A DNA stretch of 64,000 nucleotides. Origin: Mycolicibacterium sp. S2-37. Its GTDB lineage: Bacteria; Actinomycetota; Actinomycetes; Mycobacteriales; Mycobacteriaceae. Below the pieces are notes generated by a model. That model made no database searches. It had not been told where the DNA came from and worked only from the letters and a program-made list of their open reading frames with translations. Of this stretch, positions 47,598 through 59,043 are shown one piece after another. The position numbers were made by a program, and so were the translations under genes. Where the stretch lies: the NCBI RefSeq assembly GCF_017352375.1, contig NZ_JAFEVR010000004.1:124001-188000 (forward strand), given 5' to 3'. Each line of letters begins with the position of its first letter. Position 1 is the first letter of the stretch.

Positions 47598-48827
47598 ATG
47601 GCCAAGCCCACCGTCCTGATCAGCGGCGCCGGCATCGCCGGTCCCGGACTCGCACTGTGGTTGACCCGCAACGGCTTTCACGTTGTGGTAGCCGAGATCG
47701 CCGACGGCATCCGACCCGGCGGGCAGACCGTCGACCTGCGCGGCGCCGGAGCCGACGTGGTGGAGCGCATGGGTTTGCTCGCCGAGATGAGGCGCCGTGC
47801 GCTGTTCCAGCGCGGCATCGCCTGGGTCAGAGCCGACGGCAGCCGCCGCGCCGAGATGCCCGTCACGGCGTTCGACGGCAACGGCCCGGTGTCGAAACTG
47901 GAGATTCTGCGCGGTGACATCGTCGAGGTCCTGTACGAAGCCACCAGGGCGACAACGGAGTACCGGTTCGGCACCCGGATCACCGCCCTGTCCGAACACG
48001 AGGCCGGTGTCGACGTCACGTTCGGCGACGGCACGACGATGCAGGCCGACCTCGTCGTCGGCGCCGACGGGCCGCACTCGGCGGTGCGCCGCCTGGCGTT
48101 CGGCCTCGAAGAGGACTTCATCCGGCCGCTCGGCGGGTACAACGCCTGGTTCACCGCACCCGACACCGCCGGACTCGACGGCTGGTATCTGGCCTTTCAG
48201 GCGCCGGGCGGTTTGCATGCGTCGATGCGCCCGTCGCACGATCCGGTGTTGGCCAAGGCCAGCCTGTCGTTCCGGTCCGAACCGCTGACCTACGACCGGC
48301 ACGATCTCGACTCCCAACGGGCACTGCTGCGGGAGCGGTTCGCCGGCGCCGGATGGCAGTGTGACGCACTGCTGGACGCGGCGCAGACCGCCGACGACTT
48401 CTACTTCGACTCGTTCGCCCAAATTCACATGCGCGGCTGGTCGACCCGCCGCGTGGTGCTGGTCGGCGACGCCGGCTACTGCGCCTCCCCGCTGTCCGGT
48501 ATGGGCACCAGCCTCGCGCTGGTCGGTGGATACCTGCTGGCCGGTGAACTGGGCCACGCCGGCGACGGCCTGACCGGCGACCGGCTGTCCCGGGCGCTGG
48601 CGTCCTATGACCGGTTGATCCGGCCCTACGTCGAGCGCTGCCAGCACCTCAACAACACGCTCGACCGCTACGCACCGATGACCGAGAAGGACATCGAGAA
48701 CACGGCGTGGGCCTACAAGTGGATGCAGCGCTGGCCGTTTCGGATCGTGGCGTCGCGCCTGTGGTTCACCACCGCCGACGCCATTGCGCTGCCCGATTAC
48801 CCGGTGCGCAGCACCGGGGGTGCGTAG
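47598..48827 (+). CDS. FAD-dependent monooxygenase (TetX/PHBH fold)
   Basis: 409 residues. FAD motifs are the N-terminal SGAGIAGPGLALWL, LVVGADGPHSAVRRL (DG motif) and VVLVGDAGYCASPLSGMGTSLAL (GD motif). It resembles the Rv0575c-type and tetracycline-hydroxylase-like group A monooxygenases that hydroxylate aromatic substrates with NAD(P)H. No substrate can be assigned. Its last 31 bases overlap the convergent luciferase-like gene. Confidence 0.9.
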   Translation: MAKPTVLISGAGIAGPGLALWLTRNGFHVVVAEIADGIRPGGQTVDLRGAGADVVERMGLLAEMRRRALFQRGIAWVRADGSRRAEMPVTAFDGNGPVSKLEILRGDIVEVLYEATRATTEYRFGTRITALSEHEAGVDVTFGDGTTMQADLVVGADGPHSAVRRLAFGLEEDFIRPLGGYNAWFTAPDTAGLDGWYLAFQAPGGLHASMRPSHDPVLAKASLSFRSEPLTYDRHDLDSQRALLRERFAGAGWQCDALLDAAQTADDFYFDSFAQIHMRGWSTRRVVLVGDAGYCASPLSGMGTSLALVGGYLLAGELGHAGDGLTGDRLSRALASYDRLIRPYVERCQHLNNTLDRYAPMTEKDIENTAWAYKWMQRWPFRIVASRLWFTTADAIALPDYPVRSTGGA

Positions 48828-49987
48828 GGCCGCACGTCGAGCAGCGGTACAACCTGGCGGGCGAAGCGTTCGGCCTCGGCGGCCAGCGGCCAGCCCGACA
48901 GGATCCAGGTGTCGATGTCCAGCTGCGCGGACAGGTCGGTGATGAGCGATGCCACCGTCTCAGGGCTGCCGATCAGGTAGTTCCCCGACCCCTTGCCCGC
49001 GATGTCGAACGGCGGCTCACCGGAGGTCCAGGTGGTCAGCCCCGCCGCGAGTCCCGGTGCGAACTCCAGTTGTTCGCGGCCGGGGATGCGGCCGGCCCGC
49101 AGGCTGTCGATACGGCTCTGCACCTGCGGGTCCGCACTCGACATCTGTGCCAGCGGGCCGAATCCGAAGGAGCGCAGATTGCGGTCGGCCAGGCGCACGA
49201 TCTCGGCCGGATCGGTTTGCGACAGTTGCCATTCGAAGTGCTGCCACGCCTCGGCGTCGGTGTCCCGGACGATGACGCTGGCCAGCACACCCACCGGGAT
49301 CGAGCGCCCGGCCGCGGTGGCTGCGTCACGCATCGTCCCGAAAGTCTGTGACAGCGAAGCGGGTTCGGCGAGGAAGCTCAGATAGATGTCGAGGACCTCG
49401 ACCGCGTGGCGAATGCCCTCCGGCGACGCACCGGTCCCCCACACCGGGACGCCGCCCTCCTGGCGGGGGCCGGCGATGGGCGGTTTGTAGCGGGGACCGA
49501 ATCGAAAGTGCTCACCCTCGAAAGCCGCCGGGTCGTCGAGGTACAGCCGGCGGACGGTCTTCCAGTACTCCGCGGATTCGGCGTAGCGGGCCGCCTTCGG
49601 CGCGAACCGGCCATACCGCGCCAGCACCGGATCGGCTCCGTTGACCTGGTTGTAGATCAGCCGTCCGCCGGAGTAGTGATCGAAGACCTGCGCCTCCTCG
49701 GCGAGCAGCGCAGGGGGTTTGACTCCGGGGTACTCCGGGATCATGAAGCGCAGCCGCTCGGTGTCGCCGACCAGCGCGATGGTCTCGCGGGCTGTGCTCA
49801 GCGCACCGAAGTAGCCGAGCCCGTCGAGCGCCGCTGCGACCGAGCGTAGGTGCGAAAGCGACGGCGGCACACGGCGTTCGGGCTGCCAGGGCACGTCGCC
49901 GTCGGCGCCGTTGATGTACCACATGAGGCGCAGGCCGGGTCCGGCCTTATGCTCTGCCACCGGGCCGGGATGCGCTGGGTCAGCCAT
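48797..49987 (-). CDS. Luciferase-like monooxygenase (SsuD-type)
   Basis: 396 residues of the LLM flavin-dependent family. SsuD-like elements are the N-terminal [23 protein letters not shown], and [34 protein letters not shown], followed by [11 protein letters not shown]. Relatives desulfonate alkanesulfonates with FMNH2; other substrates are possible. Its start overlaps the nusB stop region by eight bases, so it may be translated with nusB although unrelated in function. No ssu transporter is nearby. Confidence 0.86.
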   Translation of the reverse strand: MADPAHPGPVAEHKAGPGLRLMWYINGADGDVPWQPERRVPPSLSHLRSVAAALDGLGYFGALSTARETIALVGDTERLRFMIPEYPGVKPPALLAEEAQVFDHYSGGRLIYNQVNGADPVLARYGRFAPKAARYAESAEYWKTVRRLYLDDPAAFEGEHFRFGPRYKPPIAGPRQEGGVPVWGTGASPEGIRHAVEVLDIYLSFLAEPASLSQTFGTMRDAATAAGRSIPVGVLASVIVRDTDAEAWQHFEWQLSQTDPAEIVRLADRNLRSFGFGPLAQMSSADPQVQSRIDSLRAGRIPGREQLEFAPGLAAGLTTWTSGEPPFDIAGKGSGNYLIGSPETVASLITDLSAQLDIDTWILSGWPLAAEAERFARQVVPLLDVRPYAPPVLRTG

Positions 49988-50459
49988 CGTCGCCGACGGC
50001 GCGCACCGCCTCGGCAGCCGCCCGGATCTGCGGTGTCACCAGCATCACCTGGCCCAGGACCCCGTTGACGAATCCCGGGGAATCGTCGGTGGACAGCTGC
50101 TTGGCGAGCTCGACCGCCTCGTCGACGGCCACCGGTTCGGGCACGTCCTCGGCGTGCAGCAGCTCCCACACGGCCACCCGCATGATCGCGCGGTCCACCG
50201 CGGGCAGCCGGTCGAGCGTCCAGCCCTGCAGATGTGCCGAGATCAGGTCGTCGATGTGGGCGCGGTGTTCGGTCACCCCACGGGCCACCGTCACCGTGTA
50301 GGGGTTGAGCGCCGTCACGTCGGGCTGCTGTCCGGCCAGCGCATTGCGGGCGGTGGCGACCTCTGCCGCGGTCATACCGCGCGCCTCGGCCTCGAAGAGC
50401 AGGTCGACCGCGCGCTTGCGGGCCTGGTGCCGGCCCCGGTCCGGTTTGCGGTCAGGCAT
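49980..50459 (-). CDS. nusB: Transcription antitermination factor NusB
   Basis: 159 residues, all-helical. Family signatures are [15 protein letters not shown] at the N-terminus and [22 protein letters not shown] with [25 protein letters not shown] near the end. With NusE (S10) it binds boxA RNA in rRNA transcription. It starts two bases after the efp stop. Counterpart of Rv2533c. Confidence 0.96.
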   Translation of the reverse strand: MPDRKPDRGRHQARKRAVDLLFEAEARGMTAAEVATARNALAGQQPDVTALNPYTVTVARGVTEHRAHIDDLISAHLQGWTLDRLPAVDRAIMRVAVWELLHAEDVPEPVAVDEAVELAKQLSTDDSPGFVNGVLGQVMLVTPQIRAAAEAVRAVGDDG

Positions 50460-50461
50460 GA

Positions 50462-51025
50462 CTAGCTGTTGACGCGGCCCAGGTAGTTGCCGTCCCGGGA
50501 GTCGACTTTGAGCTTGTCGCCGGTGTTGATGAACAGCGGTACCTGGATCTCCGCGCCGGTCTCGAGGGTGGCGGGTTTGGTGCCTGCGCTGGAGCGGTCG
50601 CCCTGCAGACCGGGTTCGGTCGAGGCCACGACGAGTTCCACGGTGACGGGCAGCTCCAGATAGAGCGGCACCCCGTCGTGGAACGCGATCTGGACCGGCA
50701 TGCTCTCGAGCAGGAATCCCGCGGCCCGGCCGACCAGCGACTCCGGCAGCGGGTGCTGCTCGTAGTCCTCGGAATCCATGAACACGAAGTCCGAGCCGTC
50801 GCGGTAGAGGTAGGTGGCGTCCCGGCGGTCGACGGTCGCGGTCTCCACCTTCACACCGGCGTTGTAGGTCTTGTCGACGGTCTTGCCGGACACCACGTTC
50901 TTGAGTTTCGTGCGCACGAACGCCGGTCCTTTACCGGGTTTGACGTGCTGGAACTCGATGATCTGCCAGAGCTGGCCGTCGATGTTCAGGACGAGCCCAT
51001 TCTTGAAGTCGGCGGTGGATGCCAC
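50462..51025 (-). CDS. efp: Elongation factor P
   Basis: 187 residues, three OB-like domains. The N-terminal KOW-like domain begins [19 protein letters not shown] and carries Lys32 in the loop [14 protein letters not shown]. The C-terminal domain ends [19 protein letters not shown]. It relieves ribosomes stalled on polyproline. It lies between pepQ and nusB as in M. tuberculosis (Rv2534c). Confidence 0.97.
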   Translation of the reverse strand: MASTADFKNGLVLNIDGQLWQIIEFQHVKPGKGPAFVRTKLKNVVSGKTVDKTYNAGVKVETATVDRRDATYLYRDGSDFVFMDSEDYEQHPLPESLVGRAAGFLLESMPVQIAFHDGVPLYLELPVTVELVVASTEPGLQGDRSSAGTKPATLETGAEIQVPLFINTGDKLKVDSRDGNYLGRVNS

Positions 51026-51046
51026 GGTCGGTGTTCTCCTGTAGTC

Positions 51047-52150
51047 CTAGTCGATGACAGCCAGTTCCTTGGGGAACCGGGTGAGCAAGTCGGGTGTGTC
51101 TGTTCCTGTGCCTGTTGGGCTGCCGACGACCAACGTGTCCTCGATACGGACACCGCCACGGTCGGGTAGGTAGACACCGGGTTCCACGGTGACCGCAGAG
51201 CCAGCAAGCAGTGTACCGGCGGCCGCGCCGTTGATTCCCGGCGCTTCATGGATCTGCAGTCCGACGCCGTGTCCGAGGCCGTGGCCGAAGTACTCGGCGT
51301 AGCCGGCGTCGGCGATGACCCGCCGCGAAGCCGCGTCGACGTCGGAAAGCGTCACCCCGGGGGCGAGTGCCTCCCGGCCGGCCCGCTGCGACTCGGCGAC
51401 CAGGGCGTAGAGGTCGCGCTGCCAGTCGGCCGCGTGACCCAGCACGAAGGTGCGGGTCATATCGGAGTGGTATCCCGACACCAGGGCCCCGAAGTCGATC
51501 TTGACGAAGTCACCGGTGGCGAGCACGGCGTCGGTGGGCCGGTGATGCGGTATGGCAGAGTTCGGTCCGGCCGCGACGATGGTTTCGAACGACGGACCGT
51601 CGGCGCCGTGATCGAGCATCAGGGCCTCCAGCTCGCGGCGCACCTCTTTCTCTGTGCGGCCGGGCCGTAGCCCGCCGCGGGAGATCAGATCCGACAGCGC
51701 CGCGTCGGCGGCTTCGCACGCCAGCCGCAGCAGTGCCACCTCGCCGGCGTCCTTGACCTCGCGTAGCGCCTCGACCGTGCCCGGGGCGCGCACCAGCTCG
51801 GTTCCCCCGGCGGCCTCGAGCAGCCGGGCGTGTGCGTCGACGGTCACCACGTGGCTCTCGAAACCCAACCGGGCGGTCCCCGCCGCGGCTGCTCGTGCGA
51901 CCAGGTGGGGGCCGCAGGCCCGTTCGATGACCACCTCGGCATCCGGGGCCTGCGCGGCGGCCTGGGTGCGATAGCGCCCGTCGGTGGCCAGCACCGGGGT
52001 GGTGTCCGACGCGCGGATCAGCAACGCCGCATTCGAACCGGTGAATCCGGACAGATACCGCACGTTGATGAGGTCTGTGACCAGCATGGCATCGAGTTGC
52101 GCGGCGATCAGTCGGTCGCGCAACCGGTCCCTGCGCTGAGAAATTGTCAC
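51047..52150 (-). CDS. pepQ: Xaa-Pro aminopeptidase/dipeptidase, M24B
   Basis: 367 residues. The N-terminal creatinase-like domain (about 5-130) is followed by a pita-bread metallopeptidase. Metal ligands are Asp in VKIDFGALVSGYHSDMTRTF (two), His in GHGLGHGVGLQIHEAPG, and Glu in VTVEPGVYLPDRGGVRIED (two). It cleaves next to proline. The GTG start follows a TACCGT -10 box by eight bases. It heads the pepQ-efp-nusB transcript. Confidence 0.95.
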   Translation of the reverse strand: MTISQRRDRLRDRLIAAQLDAMLVTDLINVRYLSGFTGSNAALLIRASDTTPVLATDGRYRTQAAAQAPDAEVVIERACGPHLVARAAAAGTARLGFESHVVTVDAHARLLEAAGGTELVRAPGTVEALREVKDAGEVALLRLACEAADAALSDLISRGGLRPGRTEKEVRRELEALMLDHGADGPSFETIVAAGPNSAIPHHRPTDAVLATGDFVKIDFGALVSGYHSDMTRTFVLGHAADWQRDLYALVAESQRAGREALAPGVTLSDVDAASRRVIADAGYAEYFGHGLGHGVGLQIHEAPGINGAAAGTLLAGSAVTVEPGVYLPDRGGVRIEDTLVVGSPTGTGTDTPDLLTRFPKELAVID

Positions 52151-52158
52151 AGCCGCTG

Positions 52159-52164
52159 ACGGTA
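52159..52164 (-). promoter_or_regulatory. Predicted -10 box (TACCGT) for pepQ
   Basis: TACCGT on the minus strand lies eight bases before the pepQ GTG. It sits almost back-to-back with the plus-strand -10 box at 52170-52175 in a 33-base divergent gap. Confidence 0.4.
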
Positions 52165-52169
52165 CTCGC

Positions 52170-52175
52170 TAGGCT
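52170..52175 (+). promoter_or_regulatory. Predicted -10 box (TAGGCT) for the Rv2536-like gene
   Basis: TAGGCT lies eight bases before the ATG at 52184 and divergent from the pepQ box. Confidence 0.4.
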
Positions 52176-52183
52176 GTTGCGCC

Positions 52184-52767
52184 ATGAGCAAGTGGTTACT
52201 GCGCGGATTGGTGTTCGCGGCCCTGATGGTGATCGTGCGATTGCTGCAGGGAGCGATGATCAACGCCTGGGAGACGCGGGCCACGACGATCAGCATGTCG
52301 TTGGTGGCGGTCTACGCCATCGTCGCCTTCATCTGGGGCCTCGTCGACGGCCGCGCCGACGCGCGCAGAAACCCCGACCCGGATCGCCGCGCCGACCTTG
52401 CGATGACGTGGTTGCTGGCCGGCTTGTTCGCTGGGGTGATCAGCGGTCTGGTGACCTGGCTGATCGGGATGTTCTACAAGAATCTCTACGTGGAGGCCCT
52501 CATCAGCGAGGTGACCACGTTCGCGGCGTTCACCGCACTGCTGGTCTTCCTGCTGGCGATCCTCGGCGTCGCCATCGGCCGTTGGCTGGTGGACCGCAAG
52601 ACCCCGGACCAGCCGCGGCAGCGGGAGGATGAGGAGCGCGCCGACACCGACGTGTTCGCCGCGGTGCGCTCCGGCGGACCCGAGGACTCCCGGGCCGCCG
52701 ACGACGACGAGCCGCAGACCGGCCCGGTGGCCACCCAGACCGCCACCGACCGGCCCGAGCAGCGCGC

Positions 52768-52771
<4 letters not shown>
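52184..52771 (+). CDS. Rv2536-like B-4DMT membrane protein
   Basis: 195 residues. Four transmembrane helices (about 5-25, 35-57, 72-95 and 105-130) are followed by an acidic, disordered tail of about 60 residues rich in Asp/Arg/Thr. This fits the mycobacterial B-4DMT family, with Rv2536 at the same place beside pepQ. The transported substrate, if any, is unknown. Its TAG and the aroQ TAG share one CTAG palindrome at 52768-52771. Confidence 0.86.
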
Positions 52772-54945
<2,174 letters not shown>

Positions 54946-54946
<1 letters not shown>

Positions 54947-56178
54947 CAGCCCAGTGTCTCTGCGGGATGGGCCTCGACCGGATGCGATTCGCGCTCGGCG
55001 ACCGCCCGCAGGTAGCCCTCGACGTTGGATCGGGTCTCGGCCAGCGAGTCGCCGCCGAATTTCTGCAGCGCGGCGCGGGCGAGCACGAGCGCGACCATCG
55101 TCTCGACCACCACTCCCGCTGCGGGCACCGCGCAGACGTCGGAACGCTGGTGGATGGCGACGGCCTCTTCCCCGGTGGCCATGTCGACGGTGGCCAGCGC
55201 GCGCGGCACCGTGGAGATCGGTTTCATCGCGGCGCGCACTCGTAGCGGCTGACCGTTGGTCATACCGCCCTCGAGGCCGCCGGCGCGGTTGGTGGACCGC
55301 ACGATTCCGTCGGCGCCGGGGTAGATCTCGTCGTGGGCGACGCTGCCGCGCCGGCGCGCCGTCTCGAATCCGTCGCCGATCTCGACGCCCTTGATGGCCT
55401 GAATACCCATCACGGCGCCGGCGAGCTGGCTGTCGAGGCGGTTGTCGCCGCTGGTGAACGAGCCGATGCCGACCGGCAGCCCGTGGACGACCACCTCGAC
55501 CACGCCGCCGAGGGTGTCGCCGTCGCGCTTGGCGGCCTCGATCTCGGCGATCATGGACTCTTCAGCCTGCTTGTCCGATGCACGCACCGGGCTGTCGTCG
55601 ACCGCAGGAAGGTCGGCGGGCAGCGGAGGCGGGCCGTCGTATGGGGCGGACGCCCCGATGGAGATGACGTGGGAGACCACCTCGACGCCCAGCGCCTGCC
55701 GCAGGAAGTTGCGGGCGACGGTGCCCGCGGCGACACGGGCGGCGGTTTCGCGGGCGCTGGCGCGTTCCAACACCGGCCGGGCGTCGTCGAAGCCGTACTT
55801 GAGCATGCCGGCGTAGTCGGCGTGGCCCGGACGGGGCCGGGTCAGGGGTGCGTTGCGGGCCGCGCTGTCGGCGAGCACCTGCTCGTCGACCGGGTCCGGC
55901 GCCATCACCGTCTCCCACTTGGGCCATTCGGTGTTGCCGATCTCGATCGCGATCGGGCCGCCGAGGGTGAGGCCGTGCCGGACGCCGGCGAGCACGGTCA
56001 CCTGGTCCTGCTCGAACTTCATCCGGGCGCCCCGCCCGTAGCCGAGCCGGCGCCGCTGCAGCTGCGCCGAAATGTCGGCCGAGGTCAACGAGACGCCGGC
56101 GACCATGCCTTCGAGCATGGCCACGAGAGCACGGCCATGGGATTCACCGGCAGTAGTCCAACGCAACACGCGTCCCAT
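54946..56178 (-). CDS. aroC: Chorismate synthase
   Basis: 410 residues. Signatures are the N-terminal [23 protein letters not shown]-type [32 protein letters not shown], and the FMN-binding KGVEIGDGF followed by [16 protein letters not shown]. It converts EPSP to chorismate with reduced FMN. The ATG at 56178 or the GTG three codons downstream could be used; the shorter one matches the M. tuberculosis start. First gene of aroC-aroK-aroB-aroQ. Confidence 0.97.
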
Positions 56179-56250
56179 CTTCCCATGGCGCGCAGCCGGC
56201 CCCTACATCCCGGCGGAACATCGGACCCGGGGCTTCGCGTTGTCCGTCGC

Positions 56251-57276
56251 ATGAAGGCGATCACCTATACCCGCACGGGCGACAGTTCGGTACTACAGCT
56301 GCACGACCGTCCGGTGCCTGAGCCCGGCGTGGGCGAGGTGCGGGTGCGCATCGTTCTCTCCGGGGTGAATCCCACCGACTGGAAGCACCGCCAGGGCGCA
56401 TCACCCGACCAGGAACTGGAGTTCGGCGAGGTGATCCCGCACCACGACGGCGCAGGGGTGGTGGACGCCGTCGGCGCAGGCGTGACCGGGCCGGCCGTCG
56501 GCGACCGGGTGTGGGTGTTCATGGCCCAGCATCAGCGCCCGGGCGGCACCGCTCAGGAGTACATCGTGCTTCCCGCGGCGGCGGTGGTGCCGCTGCCCGA
56601 CGGCGTCGGCTTCGAGGTGGGCGCAAGCCTCGGGGTGCCGGCCCTCACGGCGCACCGGGCGCTCACGGTGGCAGAAGGCCGGCCGTCCCGGCTGTATCCC
56701 GGAGCGCTCGATGGCGCCACGGTGCTCGTCGCCGGCGGCGCCGGTGCCGTCGGTCACGCCGCCATCCAGCTCGCCAGGTGGGCCGGCGCGCGGGTGGTCA
56801 CGACGGTGAGCAGTTCCGAGAAGGAGGCGCTCGCGACCGCGGCCGGAGCGCACCACATCGTGAACTATCGGTCCGAGGATGCGGCGAAGGCCATCCGGGC
56901 GGTGGCGCCCGACGGAGTGGACATCGTCGTCGAGGTGGCGCCCGCCCAGAATGCCGCGCTGAACACCGCCGTCGTGTCGAACCGGGCGACGATCTCGATC
57001 TACGCCAACAACGGCGGACCCAGCGTGGAACTCGACATCATGCCGAACATGTGGGTCAACGCCCGCTACCAGTTCCTGGTCCTTTACACGGTCGGCGACG
57101 ATGTGCTGGCCACCGCGCGCGATGACGTCGCCGCAGCGGTCGCCGCGGGCGCCATGGAGGTCGGCGAGGACGCTGGTCTGCCGCTGCACTACTTCCCCTT
57201 GGAGGACACCGCAGCTGCCCATGACGCCGTCGAGAGCGGCGTGACGGGGAAGGTGCTCATCCGGGTCGGCGAGTAA
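56251..57276 (+). CDS. NADPH:quinone oxidoreductase-like MDR enzyme
   Basis: 341 residues of the zinc-free medium-chain dehydrogenase family. The GroES-like N-terminal half starts MKAITYTRTGDSSVLQLHDRP; the Rossmann motif is LVAGGAGAVGHAAIQLARWAGARV. No catalytic zinc-cysteine set is seen, as in zeta-crystallin-like quinone reductases. The ATG at 56251 is the first in-frame start with family alignment; the longer frame runs antisense through aroC. Its tail overlaps the convergent tetR by 20 bases, so that regulator may control it. Confidence 0.88.
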   Translation: MKAITYTRTGDSSVLQLHDRPVPEPGVGEVRVRIVLSGVNPTDWKHRQGASPDQELEFGEVIPHHDGAGVVDAVGAGVTGPAVGDRVWVFMAQHQRPGGTAQEYIVLPAAAVVPLPDGVGFEVGASLGVPALTAHRALTVAEGRPSRLYPGALDGATVLVAGGAGAVGHAAIQLARWAGARVVTTVSSSEKEALATAAGAHHIVNYRSEDAAKAIRAVAPDGVDIVVEVAPAQNAALNTAVVSNRATISIYANNGGPSVELDIMPNMWVNARYQFLVLYTVGDDVLATARDDVAAAVAAGAMEVGEDAGLPLHYFPLEDTAAAHDAVESGVTGKVLIRVGE

Positions 57277-57868
57277 CGGGCCACCGCTCGGTGATCATCT
57301 CGGTCATCGCATCCACCCACGCGTCGTCGAGGGTGGCGTCGTGGCGGATCAGGATGCGGAAGATCGCGGTGCCCGCCACCACCTCGGCGAGCATCGGCAG
57401 ATCGTCGCCCCCGCGGCGTTCCTGACCGAAGCGCGATTCGAAGGCGGTCAGATTGCCGGCCAGCCGGGCGGTCATCAAGCGGTGCAGTTCCGGGTCGGCG
57501 ACGGTGTCGGCGATCAGACCCGGCAGCGCCACCCGCACCTCCGGTCTGTCGAACATCGCGCGGGTCGTCTCGACCAGCGCGCGGATGTCCTGGCGGATGT
57601 CGCCGGGACCGTCGGGCGTGGCGATCGTTTCGGCGCTCAACACCGCCTCGTGGACCAGCTGGGCCTTGCCCGACCACCGGCGGTAGATGGCGGCCGTCGT
57701 CGTACCCGCGCGCGCGGCGATCGCGGACAGCGACAGCGCGGAGTAGCCCGTCTGGACGATCAGCTCCCGGGTGGCCTCGATGATCGCGGCGTCGATTCTG
57801 CCGTCGCGGGGCCGGCCCGGCGCCGCCCGCGCCGGCGTCTTGCCATCTGCCCGCGCATCTGCTGTCAT
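57257..57868 (-). CDS. TetR-family regulator of the DUF/LLM/PEP-phosphotransferase operon
   Basis: 203 residues from the ATG at 57868. The helix-turn-helix (about 25-65) reads SLSAIAARAGTTTAAIYRRWSGKAQLV, and the C-terminal domain is of the TetR_C_16-like type. It is divergent from the operon 57919-62403 and a palindrome lies between. The 57868 start is chosen because TACACT (-10) sits six bases upstream and because the longer frame would run through the palindrome. The ligand is unknown. Confidence 0.85.
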   Translation of the reverse strand: MTADARADGKTPARAAPGRPRDGRIDAAIIEATRELIVQTGYSALSLSAIAARAGTTTAAIYRRWSGKAQLVHEAVLSAETIATPDGPGDIRQDIRALVETTRAMFDRPEVRVALPGLIADTVADPELHRLMTARLAGNLTAFESRFGQERRGGDDLPMLAEVVAGTAIFRILIRHDATLDDAWVDAMTEMITERWPVTRRPG

Positions 57869-57874
57869 GTCTGC

Positions 57875-57880
57875 AGTGTA
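57875..57880 (-). promoter_or_regulatory. Predicted -10 box (TACACT) for leaderless tetR
   Basis: On the minus strand TACACT is followed by six bases and the ATG at 57868, again the leaderless pattern. Confidence 0.5.
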
Positions 57881-57884
57881 GTTC

Positions 57885-57901
57885 CGATACACCCCGTATC
57901 G
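57885..57901. promoter_or_regulatory. 17-bp palindrome CGATAC-N5-GTATCG, predicted TetR operator
   Basis: CGATACACCCCGTATCG is a perfect six-base inverted repeat with a five-base spacer. It lies upstream of the tetR -10 box and overlaps the -10-like TATCGT (57897-57902) of the divergent operon, so one dimer could repress both directions. Confidence 0.65.
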
Positions 57902-57918
57902 TATTTGATTGGGAGCTT

Positions 57919-59043
57919 GTGAACCTCAGCCCGCTCGACGAGTACCCCATCCACCAGGTGCCCGCGCCGATCGCCTCCCCCGCAACCTCGGATCGCAATT
58001 TCTACGATCGCTCGTATCTCAACGTGCTCGACCGCGACGGCCGGTTCATGGCACTCACCGGCATCGGTTACTACCCGCGCCTGGGCGTCAAGGACGCCTA
58101 CTTCCTGGTGCGTCGCGGCGACACCCAGACCGCGGTGCACTTCAGCGATGCGATCGACGAGGACCGGCTGCACCAGAACGTCAACGGCTATCGTCTCGAG
58201 GTCGTCGAACCGTTGCAGGAGCTGCACCTGACGATCGCCGAGACCGAGGGCATCTCGGCCGACCTGACCTGGCGCGGGCTGTTCCCCGCCGCCCTGGAAC
58301 GGCCGCACGAGATGCTCACCGAGCGGCGGGTGACGTTGCAGGCGTGCCGTTTTGCGCAGGTGGGCAGCTGGCAGGGGTGGATCGACATCGACGGCGACCG
58401 GTTGACCGTCGATCACGACACCAGCGTGGCCAGCCGTGACCGATCGTGGGGCATCCGGCCCGTCGGCGAGCCGGAGCCGACCGGCCGGCCCGACTCCGCG
58501 TTCAGCGGCATGTGGTGGCTGTATCTGCCGCTGGCGTTCGACGACTATCAGCTCTTCCTGATCCTGCAGGAGGATCCGGACGGACACCGCAGCCTCTACG
58601 ACTGCACGCGACGCTGGCGCGACGGCCGGGTCGAACAACTCGACGGTGTGCGGGCGACGATCCACTACACGCCCGGAACGCGGATCCCCCACGGTGCCCA
58701 CGTCGAGTTCATGAATCGCGCGGGCGATCGGATACAGCTCGACGTCGAATCGAAGTTGTTCGCGCCCATCGCTTTCGGATCCGGCTACGGCGGAGACACC
58801 TCCTGGGCGCACGGCACCTGGAAGGGCGGCCCCTTCGCCGAGCGGATCAGCTTCGACCTGACCGACCCCGCCGTGATGGCCCGAGCGCCGTTCAGCCTCA
58901 TCGACCATGTCGGGGCGGCGGTGTGCACCGAACCCGACGGCACCACCCGCCGGGGCGCGGGGCTGTTCGAACACGGCGTCATCGGACCCCACCACCCGTC
59001 GGGTTTCTCCGACTGGACCGACGTGGCGGGACCGGCGACATGA
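57919..59043 (+). CDS. Uncharacterised lipocalin-like domain protein (DUF7064/7065-like)
   Basis: 374 residues, soluble and beta-rich, with a Trp-rich middle (SRDRSWGIRP, SGMWWLYLPLAFDDYQLFLI) and a second beta region (TPGTRIPHGAHVEFMNRAGDRIQLDVESKLFAPIAFGSGYGG). I associate this pattern with tandem lipocalin/AttH-like domains found in actinobacterial catabolic clusters, without known activity. A hydrophobic-ligand-binding or hydratase role is a guess. The GTG start has GGGAG upstream. It is the first gene of a three-gene operon and overlaps the next gene by four bases. Confidence 0.75.
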   Translation: MNLSPLDEYPIHQVPAPIASPATSDRNFYDRSYLNVLDRDGRFMALTGIGYYPRLGVKDAYFLVRRGDTQTAVHFSDAIDEDRLHQNVNGYRLEVVEPLQELHLTIAETEGISADLTWRGLFPAALERPHEMLTERRVTLQACRFAQVGSWQGWIDIDGDRLTVDHDTSVASRDRSWGIRPVGEPEPTGRPDSAFSGMWWLYLPLAFDDYQLFLILQEDPDGHRSLYDCTRRWRDGRVEQLDGVRATIHYTPGTRIPHGAHVEFMNRAGDRIQLDVESKLFAPIAFGSGYGGDTSWAHGTWKGGPFAERISFDLTDPAVMARAPFSLIDHVGAAVCTEPDGTTRRGAGLFEHGVIGPHHPSGFSDWTDVAGPAT

